Shown here: positions 46,026 through 54,792 of the stretch, piece after piece
Layout of the letters: the number at the start of each line of letters is the position of its first letter
Position numbering within the stretch: the first letter of the stretch is position 1
Assembly (NCBI GenBank): GCA_964499445.1
Contig: CAZCLE010000003.1
Coordinates: forward strand, 1 to 64,000
Direction: 5' to 3'
Source of the DNA: GCA-2688105 sp964499445
GTDB lineage: Bacteria > Chloroflexota > Dehalococcoidia > Dehalococcoidales > GCA-2688105
DNA length: 64,000 nucleotides
Position numbers and translations under genes: made by a program
The notes under the pieces: generated by a model
Told to the model about the DNA's origin: nothing
The model's input: only the letters and a program-made list of their open reading frames with translations
The model's database searches: none

Positions 46026-46789
46026 TAGCTGATTGGATTCAAGCAAATTCAGTATGGATTGCCTTTGTCATCACCATTCTGGTACTGGTGTCTTACATTG
46101 TTGTAGCAATCAAGACTTTTAAAAAACGTCGTCGTATCATTACGCCACTTACCATTATTTTAACTGTCTGGGGTCTCCTATTTTTTTACTATGTCGCGTT
46201 TGTGGGTAGTCGTATAGAGCCAACTGGTTGGGGGGAAATAATACTTTTAGGTGGGCTAGTGTCAATTACGGCAGCCTATGCTTATTCTACTGGGAAAATG
46301 GCTGAGGAGATGAAGGAGCAACGTTTGGGTGAAGCACGGCCTTATTTACTAATGAGGTTAGAAGACCTAGTAAAGTTAGAAGGTGATTTCGATAAATTAA
46401 TTAATGCTGAAAAATATGAATTACCTGGTAACTTTAAGATAAAAATAAGGAATGAAGGTACAGGTCCGGCAATAAATATAATAGCAGCTTTTTGGCGCTC
46501 TGATAATGTTTACCCTTTTCAGCCTAAAGGCTACTTGGCACCGCAAGAAGAATGGCAGACTACTATAAGCACACTTAGAATAGATGTCGAAGAAATAGAG
46601 ATGTGGTTGCCAAAATTGGGTGAAATTGTTAAGCGTGATTATCCAGGTACTATTGCTATTGAGTATCGTGATATTCATGGGCGTACTTGGGTCACGTATC
46701 TTCAGCTTCAAAAATATTTCATTGAAGAAAACTACATTCATATTGGGGAGGGGGAACAAAATATAGTGGAGTTAAAGAGCAATGATTAG
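46019..46789 (+). CDS. Unrelated membrane protein nested in the trp operon (256 aa)
   Basis: Three N-terminal hydrophobic helices (WIAFVITILVLVSYIVVAI, TPLTIILTVWGLLFFYYVAFV, EIILLGGLVSITAAYAYS) are followed by a soluble C-terminal domain of about 150 residues (MAEEMKEQRLGEARPYLLMRLEDL..., KIKIRNEGTGPAINI, TIAIEYRDIHGRTWVTYLQL). No recognised family; the IRNEGTGPA segment resembles beta domains of uncharacterised membrane proteins. It overlaps trpG by 7 nt and trpD by 8 nt, and it is visibly more AT-rich than both. It has GGAGGTGGAGAA just before ATG. Probably a recent insertion that preserved operon coupling. Confidence 0.75.
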   Translation: MVIADWIQANSVWIAFVITILVLVSYIVVAIKTFKKRRRIITPLTIILTVWGLLFFYYVAFVGSRIEPTGWGEIILLGGLVSITAAYAYSTGKMAEEMKEQRLGEARPYLLMRLEDLVKLEGDFDKLINAEKYELPGNFKIKIRNEGTGPAINIIAAFWRSDNVYPFQPKGYLAPQEEWQTTISTLRIDVEEIEMWLPKLGEIVKRDYPGTIAIEYRDIHGRTWVTYLQLQKYFIEENYIHIGEGEQNIVELKSND

Positions 46790-47795
46790 GGAGGCTATCG
46801 CCTTAATAGTATCGGGGCGTTCACTGACTATGGAGGAAGCCGCCTCGGTTATGGAGGAGATAATGAGGGGTGAGACTACCCCGGCTCAGATTGGTGCCTT
46901 CGTTACCGCACTCAGGCTCAAGGGGGAAACGGTTGATGAAATCGTCGGGTTGGCCAAGACGATGAGGGCTAAGTCTATACCGGTGACCATTGCCGAGCCG
47001 GTAGTAGATACCTGCGGCACTGGTGGTGATGGTTTGCGTACCTTTAATATCTCTACGGCGGCTGCTTTTGTCGCTGCCGGAGCCGGGCTCAAGGTGGCCA
47101 AACACGGCAACCGCGCCATGAGCAGCCAGTGTGGCAGTGCCGATGTTTTGGAAGCCTTAGGCGTCAGGATTGACCTTAATGCCGAGCTGGTGCAGAGATG
47201 CCTTAAGGAAGTGGGGATAGGCTTCATGTTCGCTCCATCATTCCATCCGGCTATGAAATATGCCGCGGCTCCCCGGCGTGAGATTGGCATTCGTACCGTG
47301 TTCAATATCCTCGGTCCGCTTATTAGTCCAGCTGGCGCCAAGGCTCAAGTGCTGGGTGTAGCCGATGAGTTACTGGTGGAGAAGCTGGCGATAGTACTGC
47401 AAAGGCTGGGCAGTCATCATGCCCTGCTCGTCCACGGTGAGGATGGCTTAGATGAAATCACCATTACCGGGAAAACCCGGGTGTGTGAACTCGAAGACGA
47501 TGGTATTAACCGCTATTCCCTCAGTCCTGAAGACTTTGGTTTACCTCGGGCTAGTCTGAACAGCTTGAGGGGTGGCACGGTTAAGGAAAATGCTGCCATG
47601 TTGCGTAGCATCCTGGCTGGTGCTCCCGGCCCTCAGCGTGATGTGGTACTGGTGAATACTGCCGCTGTGCTTCTGGTTGGAGACAGGGTGGAAACACTTG
47701 AGCAGGGGGTAGCCTTAGCCAGGGAAGTAATAGACAGCGGTCAGGCCCTGGCGAAGCTAGAACAGCTAATCGGGTTTAGTCAAAGTTTGACATAG
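46782..47795 (+). CDS. trpD: Anthranilate phosphoribosyltransferase TrpD (337 aa)
   Basis: VVDTCGTGGDGLRTFNISTAAAFVAAGAG, KHGNRAMSSQCGSADVLEALG and HPAMKYAAAPRREIGIRTVFNILGPL are the TrpD signature. It joins anthranilate and PRPP. The ATG at 46782 lies inside the 3' end of the nested membrane-protein gene, so translation is coupled to it. Length is normal. Confidence 0.94.
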   Translation: MIREAIALIVSGRSLTMEEAASVMEEIMRGETTPAQIGAFVTALRLKGETVDEIVGLAKTMRAKSIPVTIAEPVVDTCGTGGDGLRTFNISTAAAFVAAGAGLKVAKHGNRAMSSQCGSADVLEALGVRIDLNAELVQRCLKEVGIGFMFAPSFHPAMKYAAAPRREIGIRTVFNILGPLISPAGAKAQVLGVADELLVEKLAIVLQRLGSHHALLVHGEDGLDEITITGKTRVCELEDDGINRYSLSPEDFGLPRASLNSLRGGTVKENAAMLRSILAGAPGPQRDVVLVNTAAVLLVGDRVETLEQGVALAREVIDSGQALAKLEQLIGFSQSLT

Positions 47796-47805
47796 GGAGT
47801 ATTTA

Positions 47806-48582
47806 ATGATTCTGGACAAGATAGTATCCGATAATCTACCAGAACTGGAAACCAGAAAACGCGACTTACCGCTGGAGGAGCTGAAAAGGGTGGTGTTGGC
47901 GCAGCCTCCGCCTCTTGACTTTGCCTCGGCTCTGCGCGGCGATGGTATTCAACTCATTGCTGAGGTTAAGAAAGCGTCGCCATCCCGGGGTGTTATCTGT
48001 CATAGCTTCAACCCGGTGGAAATAGCCCAGACCTACGCCAGTAACGGCGCTTCGACTATATCGGTACTGACTGAGACCATGTACTTCCAGGGTAGCCTCA
48101 ACCATCTGAAAGACATCAGAGATGCGCTGGGGAATAACAGACTGCCCCTGCTCAGGAAGGACTTCATTTATGACCCCTATCAGGCCTATGAATCGCGGGC
48201 TTACGGTGCTGATAGCCTGCTGCTCATCGTGGCTATGTTGACACCCGAGAAGCTGGCGGCGCTACTGGGACTAAGTCATGAATTGGAAATGGACTGTCTG
48301 GTGGAGGTGCATAATGAAGCCGAGCTGGAAATCGCCGTGAGGAGTGGAGCTAAGATTATCGGCATCAATAATCGGGATCTGAAGACCTTTAATGTTGACC
48401 TTACCACTACCAAGCGTCTGCGGGCGCTTATCCCGCCAGATAGAATCGTGGTCAGCGAAAGTGGCATAAAGGACCGTAACGATATGAAAAAGCTGAAAAG
48501 GTGGGGTGTTGACGCTGTTCTCATTGGTGAGTCGCTAATGTCGGCGCCAGACATCGCCGCCAGGATGAAGGAGCTACTTTGA
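47806..48582 (+). CDS. trpC: Indole-3-glycerol-phosphate synthase TrpC (258 aa)
   Basis: TIM barrel: LIAEVKKASPSRGVI, VLTETMYFQGSLNHL, LRKDFIYDPYQAYESRAYGADSLLLIVAML, IIGINNRDLKTF and VVSESGIKDRNDM contain the catalytic Lys and Glu residues of IGPS. It closes the indole ring. GGGAG precedes ATG 47806, 11 nt after trpD. It overlaps trpF by 4 nt. Confidence 0.94.
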   Translation: MILDKIVSDNLPELETRKRDLPLEELKRVVLAQPPPLDFASALRGDGIQLIAEVKKASPSRGVICHSFNPVEIAQTYASNGASTISVLTETMYFQGSLNHLKDIRDALGNNRLPLLRKDFIYDPYQAYESRAYGADSLLLIVAMLTPEKLAALLGLSHELEMDCLVEVHNEAELEIAVRSGAKIIGINNRDLKTFNVDLTTTKRLRALIPPDRIVVSESGIKDRNDMKKLKRWGVDAVLIGESLMSAPDIAARMKELL

Positions 48583-49250
48583 CCAAGGTAAAGATTTGCG
48601 GGCTAACTGAGACAGAGCCGGCTCTGGTGGCTGGTAAAGCTGGTGCCGATTTTTTGGGACTGGTCTTTGCCCCCAGCCGGCGTCAGGTCTCTCCCGAAAA
48701 AGCCTTGCCGATAGTTGAGGCGGTTCATAGTTTGAGACCTCGCCCGGCAGTAGTTGGCGTTTTTGTCAATTTGACGGCTCAGGAAGTTAACCGAATTGCC
48801 GACTACTGCCAATTGGACTGGGTTCAGCTCAGTGGCGACGAAAGCTGGCAGTACTGTCGGGAAATCGAGCGCCCCGTAATCAAGGTTATCCATATAGCCG
48901 CCGATAAGAAAATTGAGCAAATCCTGACTGAGATAGAGACGGGCTACCGGTTACGCTTACCACATGACCTTGTCTGCCTTCTTGACTCCAGGGTCAGGGA
49001 CGCTTATGGTGGCACGGGGCAAACATTTGACTGGCAACTAGCCGGGGAGGTATCAGCCAGGTTCCCGGTGATTATTGCTGGCGGGCTTACCCCGGCGAAT
49101 GTTGAGCAACTGGTCAAGGAGGCTAATCCTTGGGGGGTTGATGTCTCCACTGGTGTAGAGGTCAATGGCCAAAAGGATGCCTCAAAAATCAGGGACTTCA
49201 TCGAGTCGGTGAGGAATGCCGAGGAGGTCAATCAATCTTTAGAGACCTAG
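48579..49250 (+). CDS. trpF: Phosphoribosylanthranilate isomerase TrpF (223 aa)
   Basis: TIM barrel: VKICGLTETEPALVAGKAGADFLGLVFAPSRRQVSPEKA, VGVFVNLTAQEV, LDWVQLSGDE, LLDSRVRDAYGGTGQTFDW and IIAGGLTPANVEQLV. It isomerises PRA. The start is TTG 48579, overlapping the trpC stop (TTGA). Separate from TrpC, unlike the fusion in enterics. Confidence 0.93.
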   Translation: MTKVKICGLTETEPALVAGKAGADFLGLVFAPSRRQVSPEKALPIVEAVHSLRPRPAVVGVFVNLTAQEVNRIADYCQLDWVQLSGDESWQYCREIERPVIKVIHIAADKKIEQILTEIETGYRLRLPHDLVCLLDSRVRDAYGGTGQTFDWQLAGEVSARFPVIIAGGLTPANVEQLVKEANPWGVDVSTGVEVNGQKDASKIRDFIESVRNAEEVNQSLET

Positions 49251-49263
49251 AAGGAGGTGGCTA

Positions 49264-50451
49264 TTGCTGCCGGATAATAGAGGATACTTTGGAAATTATG
49301 GAGGGCGGTTTGTTCCTGAGACTCTGGTGCCAGCCCTGGAGGAATTGACCGCAGCCTATGAGAAGATGAAGGCTGACGCCACCTTCTGGACTGAGTTTGA
49401 ATCACTGTCTGGCGACTATTCGGGAAGACCAACGCCACTCTACCTGGCGGAAAGGCTAAGCCGGCATTGCGGAGGTGCCCGGATTTTGCTTAAAAGGGAA
49501 GACCTGGCTCATACCGGGGCTCATAAGATTAATAATGCCTTGGGACAGGGACTTCTTGCCCGGAGAATGGGTAAACGCAGGGTCATCGCCGAAACCGGCG
49601 CCGGACAGCATGGGGTGGCTACTGCCGCCGTATGCGCTATGCTGGGGCTGGAGTGCATCATCTACATGGGTGAAGAGGATATGCGCCGCCAGTCACTAAA
49701 TGTCTTCCGGATGAAGCTAATGGGCGCCGAAGTAAGGTCGGTCTCTGGCGGCAGCCGGACGCTAAAGGACGCTATCAACGAGGCAATCAGAGACTGGGTA
49801 ACCAATGTTACAGATACCTATTATCTTCTGGGTTCAGTAGTAGGTCCCTATCCTTACCCCTCAATGGTGCGTGACTTCCAGACGGTAATCGGCAAGGAAA
49901 CGAGGCAGCAGATTATGGCTGAATTGGGTCGTCTGCCCGACTATATAATCGCCTGTGTCGGCGGGGGTAGCAACGCCATTGGCATTTTCTATCCCTTTTT
50001 GCCCGACAGGGATGTCAGGCTTGTCGGCGTAGAGGCAGCGGGGAGGGGGCTTAAGACCGGGGAGCATGCGGCTTCACTGGTGGCGGGAAGGGTAGGGGTG
50101 CTCCACGGAGCAAAATCCTATGTCCTCCAGGATAATGCCGGTCAGATTCGTGAGACCCATAGTATCTCTGCTGGACTTGACTATCCGGGTGTAGGCCCCG
50201 AACACAGTTACCTCAAAGACATCGGTCGTGTTACCTATGTCGCCGTAAGCGATGAGGAAGCGCTTGAGGGCTTTCAATTGCTATGCAAAACCGAGGGCAT
50301 TACTCCGGCACTGGAACCGGCTCATGCCATATTCCACGCCGCCAAGATGGCAAGCTCGTTGAATAAGGAGCAGATTATCGTGGTCAACCTCTCTGGACGC
50401 GGCGATAAGGACATAGACATAGTTGCTGAAGCACTGGGGGTGAAGTCTTGA
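49264..50451 (+). CDS. trpB: Tryptophan synthase beta chain TrpB (395 aa)
   Basis: PLP enzyme: LKREDLAHTGAHKINNALGQGLLARRMGK with the PLP lysine in HKINNA, GAGQHGVATAAVCAMLGLECIIYMGEEDMRRQSLNVFRMKLMGAEVRSV, and a late SGRGDKDID. It condenses indole with serine. TTG 49264 follows AAGGAGG with ideal spacing. It is a standard TrpB1. It overlaps trpA by 4 nt. Confidence 0.95.
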   Translation: MLPDNRGYFGNYGGRFVPETLVPALEELTAAYEKMKADATFWTEFESLSGDYSGRPTPLYLAERLSRHCGGARILLKREDLAHTGAHKINNALGQGLLARRMGKRRVIAETGAGQHGVATAAVCAMLGLECIIYMGEEDMRRQSLNVFRMKLMGAEVRSVSGGSRTLKDAINEAIRDWVTNVTDTYYLLGSVVGPYPYPSMVRDFQTVIGKETRQQIMAELGRLPDYIIACVGGGSNAIGIFYPFLPDRDVRLVGVEAAGRGLKTGEHAASLVAGRVGVLHGAKSYVLQDNAGQIRETHSISAGLDYPGVGPEHSYLKDIGRVTYVAVSDEEALEGFQLLCKTEGITPALEPAHAIFHAAKMASSLNKEQIIVVNLSGRGDKDIDIVAEALGVKS

Positions 50452-51236
50452 GTCGCATTGGTACTGTTTTTAGCCGGCCGGAGCACAAGGCTCTTATCGC
50501 CTATATTACGGTAGGTTATCCCAGTCTTGAAGCCACCTTGAGCGCGGTCCCCCTTCTTGCCGGCAGTGGGTGCGACATAGTGGAGCTGGGGATACCCTTC
50601 TCCGACCCTTTGGCTGACGGCGCCACCATACAGAAGGCGAGCTTCTCTGCTTTACAGAATGGGGTTACTCCTCAGCTTTGCCTTGAGGTCGCCAAGCAGT
50701 TGCGTCAGGAGGTCGATATTCCGCTGGTGTTTATGACTTACTTGAATCCGGTCTTTAGTTATGGACTTAAAGAATTCTGCGCAGCCTGCGCTAAGTGCGG
50801 TGTTGATGGCTTAATCATCCCGGACTTACTTCCAGAGGAGGGCTCGGAACTGGAAGCCGTCACCCAGAAGCAAGGCCTTGACCTCATTTACCTCCTGGCT
50901 CCCTCCAGTACTGAAGAGCGCATCAGGCTGGTAGCTCAGAGGTCTCGGGGGTTTATATACTTGGTTTCGGTAACCGGGGTTACCGGGGTTAGAGACAGAC
51001 TACCGGCGGATTTAGAGGCGTTTGTATCCAGAGTGAGGAAAGTAGCCACCCAACCGCTCTGTGTTGGTTTCGGAATATCCGTCCCGGAGCAGGCAAGGCA
51101 GGTGGCCCGGATAGCCGACGGTGTGATTGTGGGCAGTCGGATAATTCAGCTTATGGAAGCTGAGAATAACCTCAAATCGGTTGGCAATTTTATCAAAGAG
51201 TTAAGGCGTGCTCTGGATGAACCAGATAGGATTTAG
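50448..51236 (+). CDS. trpA: Tryptophan synthase alpha chain TrpA (262 aa)
   Basis: TIM barrel: VELGIPFSDPLADGATIQKASF (catalytic Glu), FMTYLNPVFSYG, DGLIIPDLLPEEG, LLAPSSTEERI, GFIYLVSVTGVTGVR, VGFGISVPEQARQ and ADGVIVGSRIIQ. It cleaves indole-glycerol phosphate and channels indole to TrpB. TTG start at 50448. Last gene of the operon; the following 290 nt hold no recognisable gene or strong terminator. Confidence 0.94.
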   Translation: MSRIGTVFSRPEHKALIAYITVGYPSLEATLSAVPLLAGSGCDIVELGIPFSDPLADGATIQKASFSALQNGVTPQLCLEVAKQLRQEVDIPLVFMTYLNPVFSYGLKEFCAACAKCGVDGLIIPDLLPEEGSELEAVTQKQGLDLIYLLAPSSTEERIRLVAQRSRGFIYLVSVTGVTGVRDRLPADLEAFVSRVRKVATQPLCVGFGISVPEQARQVARIADGVIVGSRIIQLMEAENNLKSVGNFIKELRRALDEPDRI

Positions 51237-51526
51237 ATTTACCAACCAAAAACTTTCCTTTAGAGTCGATTCCAAATTGAAACCTGTGCACTTAACACTC
51301 CGCTGACTTGGAGTAATGCCAAGCAGTTACCCATTGTGACCTTCCAGCCTCACAAAAATGTGGCCTTTTGGCTCACGATATTTTTTCTTCTAAGTGAATG
51401 TACCATCGAAGCCAGGTTGTTTCTTTGTCTGTGGCTTCTAGGCTGAAGTTCATTTTGCTGTCAAGCCTGGCTGTCCTTGAGTGACCCCGGCAAACTAGTA
51501 CGGCGTAGCCTAAAATACGGAACGGG

Positions 51527-51832
51527 CTACCAGGGGGTCTCCTTCTTTTCCTTCAAGGTACTAATGAGGTCATCGAGGGTAATTGCCGCCAGGGTCAAGG
51601 TTTGAGTGGTCCCCTTGGCACTCAATCGTATTGCCAGTTTAGCCATGACTTCATTACTGGGGGCTTCCAGTATATTGACGAAGTCGTACTGACCCAAGAG
51701 GGCATATTGAGTCAGGATTTTAACCCCCGTATACTCTACCTCTTTATTGATTTCCTTGAGTCTTTCCGGGTCTTCTTGAATAGCGTTCCTCCCTTGGTCA
51801 GTGAGAGTGGTGAGCATAAGATAGACAGACAT
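51527..51832 (-). CDS. GYD-domain protein (101 aa)
   Basis: MSVYLMLTTLTDQGRNAIQEDPERL, then YALLGQYDFVNILEAPSNEVMAKLAI and TLTLAAITLDDL is the GYD pattern (GQYD standing for GYD), a ferredoxin-like alpha/beta fold. Function unknown. It is a single gene on the minus strand between trpA and the thioesterase, with AGGAGGTAGCT before its ATG. Confidence 0.8.
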   Translation of the reverse strand: MSVYLMLTTLTDQGRNAIQEDPERLKEINKEVEYTGVKILTQYALLGQYDFVNILEAPSNEVMAKLAIRLSAKGTTQTLTLAAITLDDLISTLKEKKETPW

Positions 51833-51963
51833 AGCTACCTCCTAGTATTCAGAATCTTTTACCCTATTATGGCATTCCTTGCCCGTTTGTCAATACGGCA
51901 ATAAGACTATCCCCGCCCTTTCTGTGTTTAAGACAGGGTAGGTTATGATATAATGTGGCGAAA

Positions 51964-52059
51964 ATGATAAAACTACTGTCCGGGAATGAAGCTCTGGACT
52001 TTGGTGCCTACCATACTGATGTCAGAGCGGTTGATGCCTATCCCGGCACGCCAGGCAAG
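51964..52059 (+). pseudogene. N-terminal relic of indolepyruvate:ferredoxin oxidoreductase alpha subunit
   Basis: MIKLLSGNEALDFGAYHTDV followed by AVDAYPGTPGKGEL is the start of IorA-type 2-oxoacid:ferredoxin oxidoreductases (usual pattern LLxGNEAIARGA..., AYPGTPSTEI). Only about 32 codons remain before the frame runs into the thioesterase gene. The relic is fused directly onto the ribosome site of that gene, so a deletion removed the rest. The upstream region (TATAAT near 51949) may be the old promoter now serving the thioesterase. Confidence 0.65.
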
Positions 52060-52067
52060 GGAGAATT

Positions 52068-52499
52068 ATGGATAAGATGTCGGAGAAGGCAAAGGCTACT
52101 TCTGATAATGTGGCAAGGCTGAAGGATGGAGAGGAGCGGGAGCCAATCGCTTCCTTCCTAAAAATGAGGCTGCTGGAGCTTACCCCGGGCTATGCCAGGA
52201 TAGCCATGAAGCTGGTACCCGAATACCAAAACTTTAACGGTCTAATCTTCGGCGGTATTATTATGGCAATGGCCGACCAGGCATTTGCCTATGCCTCCAA
52301 TTCTTTAGCCCACCCCAGTATAGCCTCCCAGTTCAACATCCACTTCATCAGCGGCGCCGGGGTAAATGACGAACTTACCGCGGAGTGTCGGGTAGTAAAG
52401 AGTGGCAAGCGGGTTGGTGTCTCCGAGATAATAGTGACCAACCAAGACAACAAGCTTATCGCTAAAGCCACCGGCACGACTATTCCCGTGACTAAATAG
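52068..52499 (+). CDS. PaaI-type hot-dog thioesterase (143 aa)
   Basis: QNFNGLIFGGIIMAMADQAFAYASNS with the active-site region, then SQFNIHFISGAGVNDELTAECRVVKSGKRVGVSEI, typical of PaaI/YbgC-like acyl-CoA thioesterases. It hydrolyses acyl- or aryl-CoA thioesters. AAGGGAG precedes ATG 52068, and this site lies within the relic of an indolepyruvate oxidoreductase start. Related to but distinct from the thioesterase at 19614. Confidence 0.82.
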   Translation: MDKMSEKAKATSDNVARLKDGEEREPIASFLKMRLLELTPGYARIAMKLVPEYQNFNGLIFGGIIMAMADQAFAYASNSLAHPSIASQFNIHFISGAGVNDELTAECRVVKSGKRVGVSEIIVTNQDNKLIAKATGTTIPVTK

Positions 52500-52857
52500 C
52501 TGAGCATGCCTTCTTGGTATATATCAATTCCAGATGGTAAGTAGCATCTGGTAGTGAGGAAGTCCCTCGGTATTGACAGGGCAATCTCCATTATGATAAA
52601 CTACGCCACTATTAAGCTAGGAGGCAGATAAGTTTCAGTGGTGATGTCCATAACTGTGATTCACCAGTTGGAGGGAACTAAATTCGTCTTTACCAAGCGC
52701 ATTTAGGTGCGCTTGGGGGATTTGGTACGCACATTTAGCTCAATAAATATATTTAACCAAAGGAATCTAATCAAATTACCTCCCCAAGCGGGGGGTAATA
52801 TTTTTTATATAGATATAGCGTTCTCTAATTATAGTTGAGGGTCAATCAGGTGGGAAA
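52500..52857. other. Gap with a strong hairpin
   Basis: No convincing gene. CCAAGCGCA (52693-52701) pairs perfectly with TGCGCTTGG (52708-52716) around 6 nt, followed by GGGATTTGGT. TTGACA occurs near 52573 without a good -10. The rest is AT-rich leader to the acyl-CoA synthetase gene. Confidence 0.5.
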
Positions 52858-54792
52858 GTGGTTAATATAGCGCCAATCGAATACTGTGATACCCTGCCTA
52901 AATTTGTTGTGCGCAACTCCGAAAACAGGGGCTGCCAGACGGCAATGTGCATGAAAAAATTCGGCGTCTGGGAGAGGTATAGCTGGAAGGACTGCTGTGA
53001 AAAGGTAAAATACCTGTCATTGGGTCTGGTGAGCCTTGGCCTGGAACCGAGGGATGTGGTTTGTATCATTGGGGATAATGAACCGGAATGGTTTTGGGGC
53101 GAGTTCGCCACGCAGGCGGCCGGAGGCATCGCTACCGGGATTTTCGTTGACTCTATTCCCTCTGAGGTGCAGTACATAGCCGACCACTCTGGCGTCAAAT
53201 TTGCTATAGTAAATGACCAGGAGCAGACGGACAAGTTTCTGGAAATCAAGGACAAGCTACCTTTACTAAAGAAGGTCATCTACTGGGACCCCAAAGGCCT
53301 GAAAAATTACGACGACCCCATCCTTATCAGCTTTACCGAGGTTATAAAGCTGGGCAAAGAATATGAAAACACACACCCCGGCGTGTTTGAGCAGAATATA
53401 GAGAAGAGCGAGGGGGATGATATTGCCTTTATTTACTACACATCAGGAACTACCGGACTACCTAAGGGGGCTCAGCTTACCCATCAAGCCCTGATAAATA
53501 CGGCTCGGCAGTTCGTCAGTCGTTTTCCATTGGATGAGAACGATGATTTGATTTCCAACTTTCCAGCGGCCTGGGTAGGAGATACTTTTTTCGCTACTAT
53601 TCCCCATCTACTGACCGGTGCCAGTTTGAATTTTCCTGAGGAGCCGGAGACCATTACTGAAGATACCCGAGAAACTGGTCCCAACCTGGTAATATATGGT
53701 CCGCGGCAATGGGAAGGCGTGGTCAGTGAAATTCAGGTCAAGATGATTGATGCTAATCCCTTAAAACGCTTCGTCTATAAACTATTCCTGCCGGTAGGTC
53801 ACAAAATTGCTGATATGAACTTCCGGGGAGAAAAACCAAGTCTATCCTGGCGGGTTCTTCACCGGATTGCCTATTTAGTTTTATTCAGACCTCTCAAGGA
53901 CCGGCTAGGACTGAATAGAGTCAAGTTTGCCGTTACCGGAAGTTCCGTATTGAGTCTGGATACCTTCCGGTTAATACATGCCATGGGTGTTGAGCTTAGA
54001 CAGAACTATGGCAGTACTGAAGCTGGCCTTATTTCCTCCCACAGTAAGGGGGAAATAAAATTTGAAAGTGTGGGGCGCCCGACATGTGGTACCGAGGTGA
54101 GGGTGACTGACAAGGGAGAACTCCTGGTTAGGAGTGATTCTATGTTTAGCGGATACTACAAGGACCCCTCAAAAACCGCCGAAACTCTGATAAATGGCTG
54201 GTGTCACACTGGGGATGCGGTCACTATTAATGAGGACGGACACCTGATATTCATGGACCGATTGGAGCATATGGGTGAACTAAGTTCGGGTATCAAATAT
54301 GCCCCTCAGTACGTTGAGGGCAGACTAAGGTTCAGCCCGTATATAAAGGATGCTATGGTCGTTGGAGGTAAGGATAAAGACTTTGTCTCAGCGATAATAA
54401 ACATAGACTTTGCCATGGTAGCCAAATGGGCAGAACGCAACCGATTGCCCTACACTACCTTTGTTGACCTGTCTCAGAAAAAGGAGGTTGCTGATTTAGT
54501 GCAGAAGGACTTGATTCGAGTAAACAGCTACCTACCTGAGCCAGCCAGGGTAAGGAAATTTGTCCTGCTACACAAAGAGTTTGACCCTGACGAGGCTGAA
54601 CTTACCCGGACCAGAAAATTAAGAAGGTCATTTATGGAGGACCGGTATCAAGAGTTAATCAACACCATACATACTGGTGGGGAAGAGATAAAGGTTAAGG
54701 CACCGGTAACCTATAGAGATGGCAGGAAGGGTATAGTAACCACCAGTGTTAAAGTAAGGACTGTAGTGGGCGGAATTATAGATAATGGCTGA
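52858..54792 (+). CDS. Long-chain acyl-CoA synthetase (644 aa)
   Basis: AMP-forming ligase: YYTSGTTGLPKGAQLTHQALI (P-loop), the A5-type NYGSTEAGLISSHSKGEI, LVRSDSMFSGYYKDPSKTAETLINGWCHTGDAV and the late KIKAPVTYRDGRKG lysine region. Length and the N-terminal NIAPIEYCDTLPKFVVRNSENRG match FadD15-type long-chain ligases. It activates fatty or related carboxylic acids as CoA esters at the membrane. The GTG 52858 start follows AGGTGGGAAA. It overlaps livH by 8 nt, so activation and import are co-expressed. Confidence 0.85.
   Translation: MVNIAPIEYCDTLPKFVVRNSENRGCQTAMCMKKFGVWERYSWKDCCEKVKYLSLGLVSLGLEPRDVVCIIGDNEPEWFWGEFATQAAGGIATGIFVDSIPSEVQYIADHSGVKFAIVNDQEQTDKFLEIKDKLPLLKKVIYWDPKGLKNYDDPILISFTEVIKLGKEYENTHPGVFEQNIEKSEGDDIAFIYYTSGTTGLPKGAQLTHQALINTARQFVSRFPLDENDDLISNFPAAWVGDTFFATIPHLLTGASLNFPEEPETITEDTRETGPNLVIYGPRQWEGVVSEIQVKMIDANPLKRFVYKLFLPVGHKIADMNFRGEKPSLSWRVLHRIAYLVLFRPLKDRLGLNRVKFAVTGSSVLSLDTFRLIHAMGVELRQNYGSTEAGLISSHSKGEIKFESVGRPTCGTEVRVTDKGELLVRSDSMFSGYYKDPSKTAETLINGWCHTGDAVTINEDGHLIFMDRLEHMGELSSGIKYAPQYVEGRLRFSPYIKDAMVVGGKDKDFVSAIINIDFAMVAKWAERNRLPYTTFVDLSQKKEVADLVQKDLIRVNSYLPEPARVRKFVLLHKEFDPDEAELTRTRKLRRSFMEDRYQELINTIHTGGEEIKVKAPVTYRDGRKGIVTTSVKVRTVVGGIIDNG

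Noticed and set aside
51237..51526. Possible gene after trpA
   Set aside because: Only short frames on either strand; the longest minus-strand piece has 26 codons and no ribosome site.
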